From Cladochytrium replicatum (Eukaryota > Chytridiomycota > Chytridiomycetes > Cladochytriales > Cladochytriaceae), in assembly GCA_025526935.1 (NCBI GenBank), contig JAHLKD010000119.1, forward strand, positions 62,001 to 126,000: a stretch of DNA of 64,000 bases, read 5' to 3'. Each line of letters starts with the position of its first letter. Positions within the stretch are counted from its first letter, which is position 1. This document shows positions 60,644-64,000 of this stretch, one piece after another. Under the pieces are notes generated by a model. That model was not told the origin of the DNA. It was given only the letters and a program-made list of their open reading frames with translations, and ran no database searches. Made by a program: the position numbers and the translations under genes.

Positions 60644-61480
60644 GTGAATATACCTTCTTGTTCTCCGTGCCTTGCAAAGCTGTGTGCCGCTAGTGAGGAT
60701 CGAACGTTTCTTGAAGGGCCGGTGTTCCCGGCGTCGCCTACCCACGACATAGCGGACGAAGATGCTCTGAGGACTCCAACGTCCGTTGACTCGTTCGTGT
60801 TGTTCGCGCCGAGGGCAATCTCTGTTCAGAGGTGAGTGACAAAAGAGTTTTGAGAAAAGCTTATGCACGTTGGTGAATCCATGTTTTTTCGATTTAGCTA
60901 CGATGCAAGCCTGGACACTGCGTTTCTTCGGGTGACAAGCGACGACAACCACTCTTTGAACTACGGTGCCGATGTTCTTGGTTTGGCACTGCCTGAACGA
61001 TATGTTGCCAGTCACGTCGTTGGGCAACAAAGTGATGCGACGTTCCAGGATGATGAAGTCAACCCTGTATCTACGATGTTCGATCATCATCGACTGTTTT
61101 CAAACTTTCCGTTCACCACCTCAACACTGCATCCTTTGGAAGCGTCGATTGTCGAGCACAACACCGTCATCGCCCAGCCAATTCCGAGCGTGACAATTTC
61201 GCCTCCAATTAACGATGTTCCTAGTTCTAGGAACAAAATGCTGAACCTCCGCAAGTCCGTCCAGGAGATTGCAAGCACCAGCATCAGCTTCCTCCCGCTC
61301 TTGGCGCTCAGCGGGAAAGGCATGGGAGTAATGGGTGTTAATCGACTAACTCAATCGTTCTCGGACTTGAGAAAGCTTCAAGTTACAAGGAGAGATTCGA
61401 CCAGCACTTCATCAACCTCCTCGTCCTCGCACTCGACCACCTCATCGATCTGCTCTACGCACACGCACAAGTCTGCGTGA
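60644..61480 (+). CDS. Unknown Ser/Thr-rich protein, 5' end unresolved
   Basis: Two exons can be joined in frame: up to 60831 and 60898-61480 (GTGAGT donor, GATTTAG acceptor, 66-base intron), giving at least 256 residues and a stop at 61480. The first exon frame is open from 60632 but has no ATG, so a further upstream exon or a different start is needed. The protein has HDIADEDALRTPTSVDSFV, a compact central part (YDASLDTAFLRVTSDDNHS; LALPERYVASHVVG), a Pro/Val-rich stretch, and a Ser/Thr-only tail (STSSTSSSSHSTTSS). No family recognised. Moderately likely to be a real gene because of the clean splice and composition. Confidence 0.5.
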
Positions 61481-62065
61481 TTTCTTTGCCCTCAGCTCCG
61501 AGTTTTGCCACTTCTACTTTTAAGTTTCGTTGTTTTCCGAACACCTGTACCTCTTATTGAGCTTCTATGCCTGCCGGAGTTTTCGTTCCTACTACCAAAC
61601 TCCCCATATCCCAACCGGGTTTTTCCTCTCTAATCTTTTCGGCACCAATTACTAATTTCGCTCCGGCAGAAAGGACATTGCGTTTGACTATGATTGTATA
61701 TTGTTTGACAATAAAAGTATGCTGGCGATCTCGGATAACTAAGGCTATGGGTATATGGAAGTTTTAGAAACCAAATTGTGGGTTTGCCTTATGCATCGGA
61801 GTCAGAATCAAAACAATGTTTGCGGAGTCGGAAAAAACGTTCCGATGCGGAGTGCAGAACAAGTCTGAAGTGTGCAAGCAAACCAGCATATAACAAGTAT
61901 TGATAAGTCCATGTCGTTGACCTGTGGGTCAATTCTAACGTTGCTCGAGATCCTTTGCAAGATTCTGCAGACAGTTGACGCAATAAATGAATGTTCAAAA
62001 CTACCACTTTGTATTGGAGAAACAAAAGCCTTCTCATAGTCCAAGACTCAACTCAAAACTCCACG
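61481..62065. other. Intergenic region between unknown gene and WW cluster
   Basis: About 585 bases. It includes an AATAAA at 61710. No gene seen. Confidence 0.4.
61710..61715 (+). terminator. Polyadenylation signal AATAAA
   Basis: AATAAA about 230 bases downstream of the stop at 61480. A plausible 3' end signal for the preceding gene. Motif only. Confidence 0.35.
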
Positions 62066-62937
62066 GATGATCAACCCCGCCACAGCATTGCGGTGTTTTT
62101 CAACGAAATCATCGACAAAATTCTGGTGCTCTTGGGACACGGGCGGGAGACAGACCCTAACGAGACGTACATGGTGACAGTGCTACTGCGATGAGAATAC
62201 GTACATATCGAACTCGCCCCAGTGCTGAGGCTGCCCACAATGAATGAGGCGAGCGCAAGTTGGAACTGAAGATAAGTGACCGAGCGAAGGACCGAGGGAG
62301 TGCTTGTGGACAAGTACACGTACTGGAGTGGTGGAAGTCGAGCGGTCTGGAGACAAGATGGACCGCGCGTGCGATGAACCAAGCGAGCGCCTGGGGACAT
62401 ATTCATTCGAGGTGGGCCGTTGAATATGCTAGCACAAACGGTCACATTGCGCCATTAGACTGGTGGAGGGACAGTGGCTTGAGGTTCAAATATGGTCCCC
62501 GCGCTATAGAGCAGTCATGTGCGCAACGACGAATCGATGTGCTTGAGTGGTGGAAGGACAGCGGAATCCTGGGAAAAGCTTGGCATCGGGGTCTTGATCG
62601 TGCAACAGAGAACGGGTGCTTTGAGGTGTTGGAGTGGTGGACACACTCTGGACTTCCAGTGACGATCTCAGATGATTACATCAGCAAAGCAAAAGACAGT
62701 GGAAATATGGATGTAGTTGGTTGGTGGGCGAACAACGAAAACAGTCATGGAAACCAAGCTGCGGCACGATTTGCAAAGCAGTTACTTGGGATCAGCGACC
62801 TGGATCCGAAACAAAGACTGGGCCGGGTTAAGAAAGGAATGAAAGTTTTTATTCTACAAGTAAAGATTAGCAGTTGTGGGTTGAAATTGTGCAGAAAAGT
62901 TGTTGCCTGCTGTTTCTGTAAGAACGTTGTTTTTTGA
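62066..62937 (+). pseudogene. WW-repeat family relic directly upstream of the intact member
   Basis: The F-box-like motif is present without a start codon (VFFNEIIDKILVLLGHGRE), followed by ETYMVTVLLR and an in-frame TGA (62194). The next words (HIELAPVLRLPTMNEAS) continue in the same frame before a shift. The rest is one open frame to 62937: VHVLEWWKSSGLETRW, a repeat damaged by a small deletion (AWGHIHSRWAVEYASTNGH), then four more repeats and a divergent C terminus. Its N-terminal region closely matches that of the gene at 62973 (VATLLRR, LRLPTMDEAS), so the two are probably tandem duplicates. Confidence 0.8.
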
Positions 62938-62972
62938 ACAAAAATATTTTTTCTCTTTTTTTTGAAACAAAG

Positions 62973-64000
62973 ATGTCGCTTCCCAACGAAATCATTGATA
63001 ACATCCTCATTTTGTTGGGAACGTGGGCAGGGGAAGCAAACCACGCCTACATGGTCGCAACTCTGCTGCGAAGACAGCATGTGCAAACCGAGCTTGCTCG
63101 AACACTGCGACTCCCAACAATGGACGAGGCCAGTGCGCGAGGCCACACCAGTGTTTTGGATCTCTACATGACCACGGATCGTCCATGCGAATACACGTCG
63201 CGTGCTATGGACAAAGCGAGCGAAAATGGCCACCTCAGAGTATTGGAGTGGTGGAAGCAGAGCGGGCTCCAGCCAAAGTGGTCGATCTGGTCTTTGTACT
63301 ACCCAAGCCAGAATGGACACGTGGACGTTTTGGAATGGTGGAGAATCAGTGGACTGGATCTGGAAATCACTGAATTGGCGATGGACAGAGCGAGCGCAAC
63401 TGGACAGGTTGCGGTTTTGGAGTGGTGGAAGAATAGTGGTTTGGAGATAAAATGGACGAAGCATGCGATGGACTCCGCGAGTGCTCTTGGACATGTGAAC
63501 GTGCTCCAGTGGTGGAAAGACAGCGGTCTTGAAATGCGCTGGGGTCCATATGCGATGGACCGTGCAAGTATGAGCGGACACGTCGACGTGCTGGAATGGT
63601 GGAGAACGAGTGGAATCGATCGATTGGATTATGACCGAGCAATGGATTATGCAAGCGAGTATGGCCACGTCAGAGTATTGGAGTGGTGGAAACAGAGCGG
63701 GCTGAAGCTAATTTACACCGACTATGCCATGGATCTTGCAAGCGCGAACGGTCACATTGATGTTTTGGATTGGTGGAAGCGAAGCGGACTTGAACCGTTG
63801 TATAGTCTTATGGCCATTAACTCCGCTTGTACTAACGGTAAAATCGACGTTCTCGATTGGTGGAAGAGCAGCAGACTCCCTTTGAAAACGAATAAGGCGG
63901 TTGATTCGGCAAATCAAAATGGGCGGGTGGAAGTGTTGGACTGGTGGAAAGACTCGGGCCTTCCTTTATCGTGCTCAGACGCTTCAATTTTTGCAGCAGA
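62973..64000 (+). CDS. WW-repeat (ankyrin-like) protein with F-box-like N terminus, 3' end beyond window
   Basis: Open without a stop from ATG at 62973 to the window edge, 342 codons, no intron needed. Residues 1-18 (MSLPNEIIDNILILLGTW) resemble the first helix of an F-box (LPxEIxxxIL). A helical segment follows (ATLLRRQHVQTELARTLRL). Then at least nine tandem repeats of 29 residues with consensus AMDxASxNGHVxVLEWWKxSGLxLxW are read, with Asp and Ala-Ser at fixed places and an almost invariant Trp-Trp. The unit resembles an ankyrin repeat shortened in its loop, with WW replacing the usual second-helix LL. The role is unknown; an F-box plus solenoid would suggest substrate recognition for ubiquitin ligation (inference). 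It is the only unbroken member among nine in this window. Confidence 0.8.
   Translation, partial: MSLPNEIIDNILILLGTWAGEANHAYMVATLLRRQHVQTELARTLRLPTMDEASARGHTSVLDLYMTTDRPCEYTSRAMDKASENGHLRVLEWWKQSGLQPKWSIWSLYYPSQNGHVDVLEWWRISGLDLEITELAMDRASATGQVAVLEWWKNSGLEIKWTKHAMDSASALGHVNVLQWWKDSGLEMRWGPYAMDRASMSGHVDVLEWWRTSGIDRLDYDRAMDYASEYGHVRVLEWWKQSGLKLIYTDYAMDLASANGHIDVLDWWKRSGLEPLYSLMAINSACTNGKIDVLDWWKSSRLPLKTNKAVDSANQNGRVEVLDWWKDSGLPLSCSDASIFAA

Overview
The window reads as nuclear DNA of a zoosporic, early-diverging fungus, most likely a chytrid (inference). The genes are intron-rich with short introns of about 45-65 bases, mostly GT-AG. Fungal markers include a Cyk3-like SH3/transglutaminase protein, a Dap1-like protein and a fungal-type small membrane protein of the DUF7719 kind. 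These sit beside genes most fungi have lost: nicastrin (gamma-secretase) and a broken CFAP410-like flagellar/basal-body gene. No tRNA, rRNA or CRISPR array was seen.

Layout. 0-10 kb: tail of a Dap1/PGRMC-like gene, an eight-exon Cyk3-like gene, a decayed WW-repeat copy, an intronless RUS/DUF647 gene, and a low-complexity coiled-coil protein. 10-23 kb: a small YQP-tailed membrane protein with a decayed paralogue, another WW-repeat relic, a 12-exon gene joining a degenerate PDE9-like region to a katanin p60 ATPase, an antisense Ty3/gypsy relic, and a PKA catalytic subunit with a very long N-terminal extension. 23-36 kb: WW-repeat relic, ankyrin-like gene, nicastrin, a Trf4-like poly(A) polymerase with an RS tail, a PNPOx-like flavoprotein, ribosomal protein eL38, another WW relic and a truncated Dom34/Pelota pseudogene. 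36-50 kb: intronless glycosyltransferase, WW relic, large JmjC protein, a broken copy and then an intact copy of an AIFM2/FSP1-like oxidoreductase, mitochondrial SHMT, a DUF7719-like protein and an ELO fatty-acid elongase. 50-64 kb: frameshifted CFAP410-like locus, an unknown basic/Ser-rich protein, a second Ty3/gypsy relic, proline iminopeptidase, an unknown Ser/Thr-rich protein, and a cluster of WW-repeat copies ending in the only copy that reads open, cut by the window edge.

Most genes are unrelated housekeeping or regulatory genes. Two themes stand out. One is birth and death of a 29-residue 'WW' repeat family, with one open and eight broken copies in 64 kb. The other is unusual domain architecture: pseudo-PDE with katanin, PKA with about 700 extra residues, a poly(A) polymerase with an RS tail, and a JmjC domain split by a long acidic/coiled insert. 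Exon boundaries were placed by hand from splice consensus, reading frame and family alignment remembered from knowledge. No search was run.
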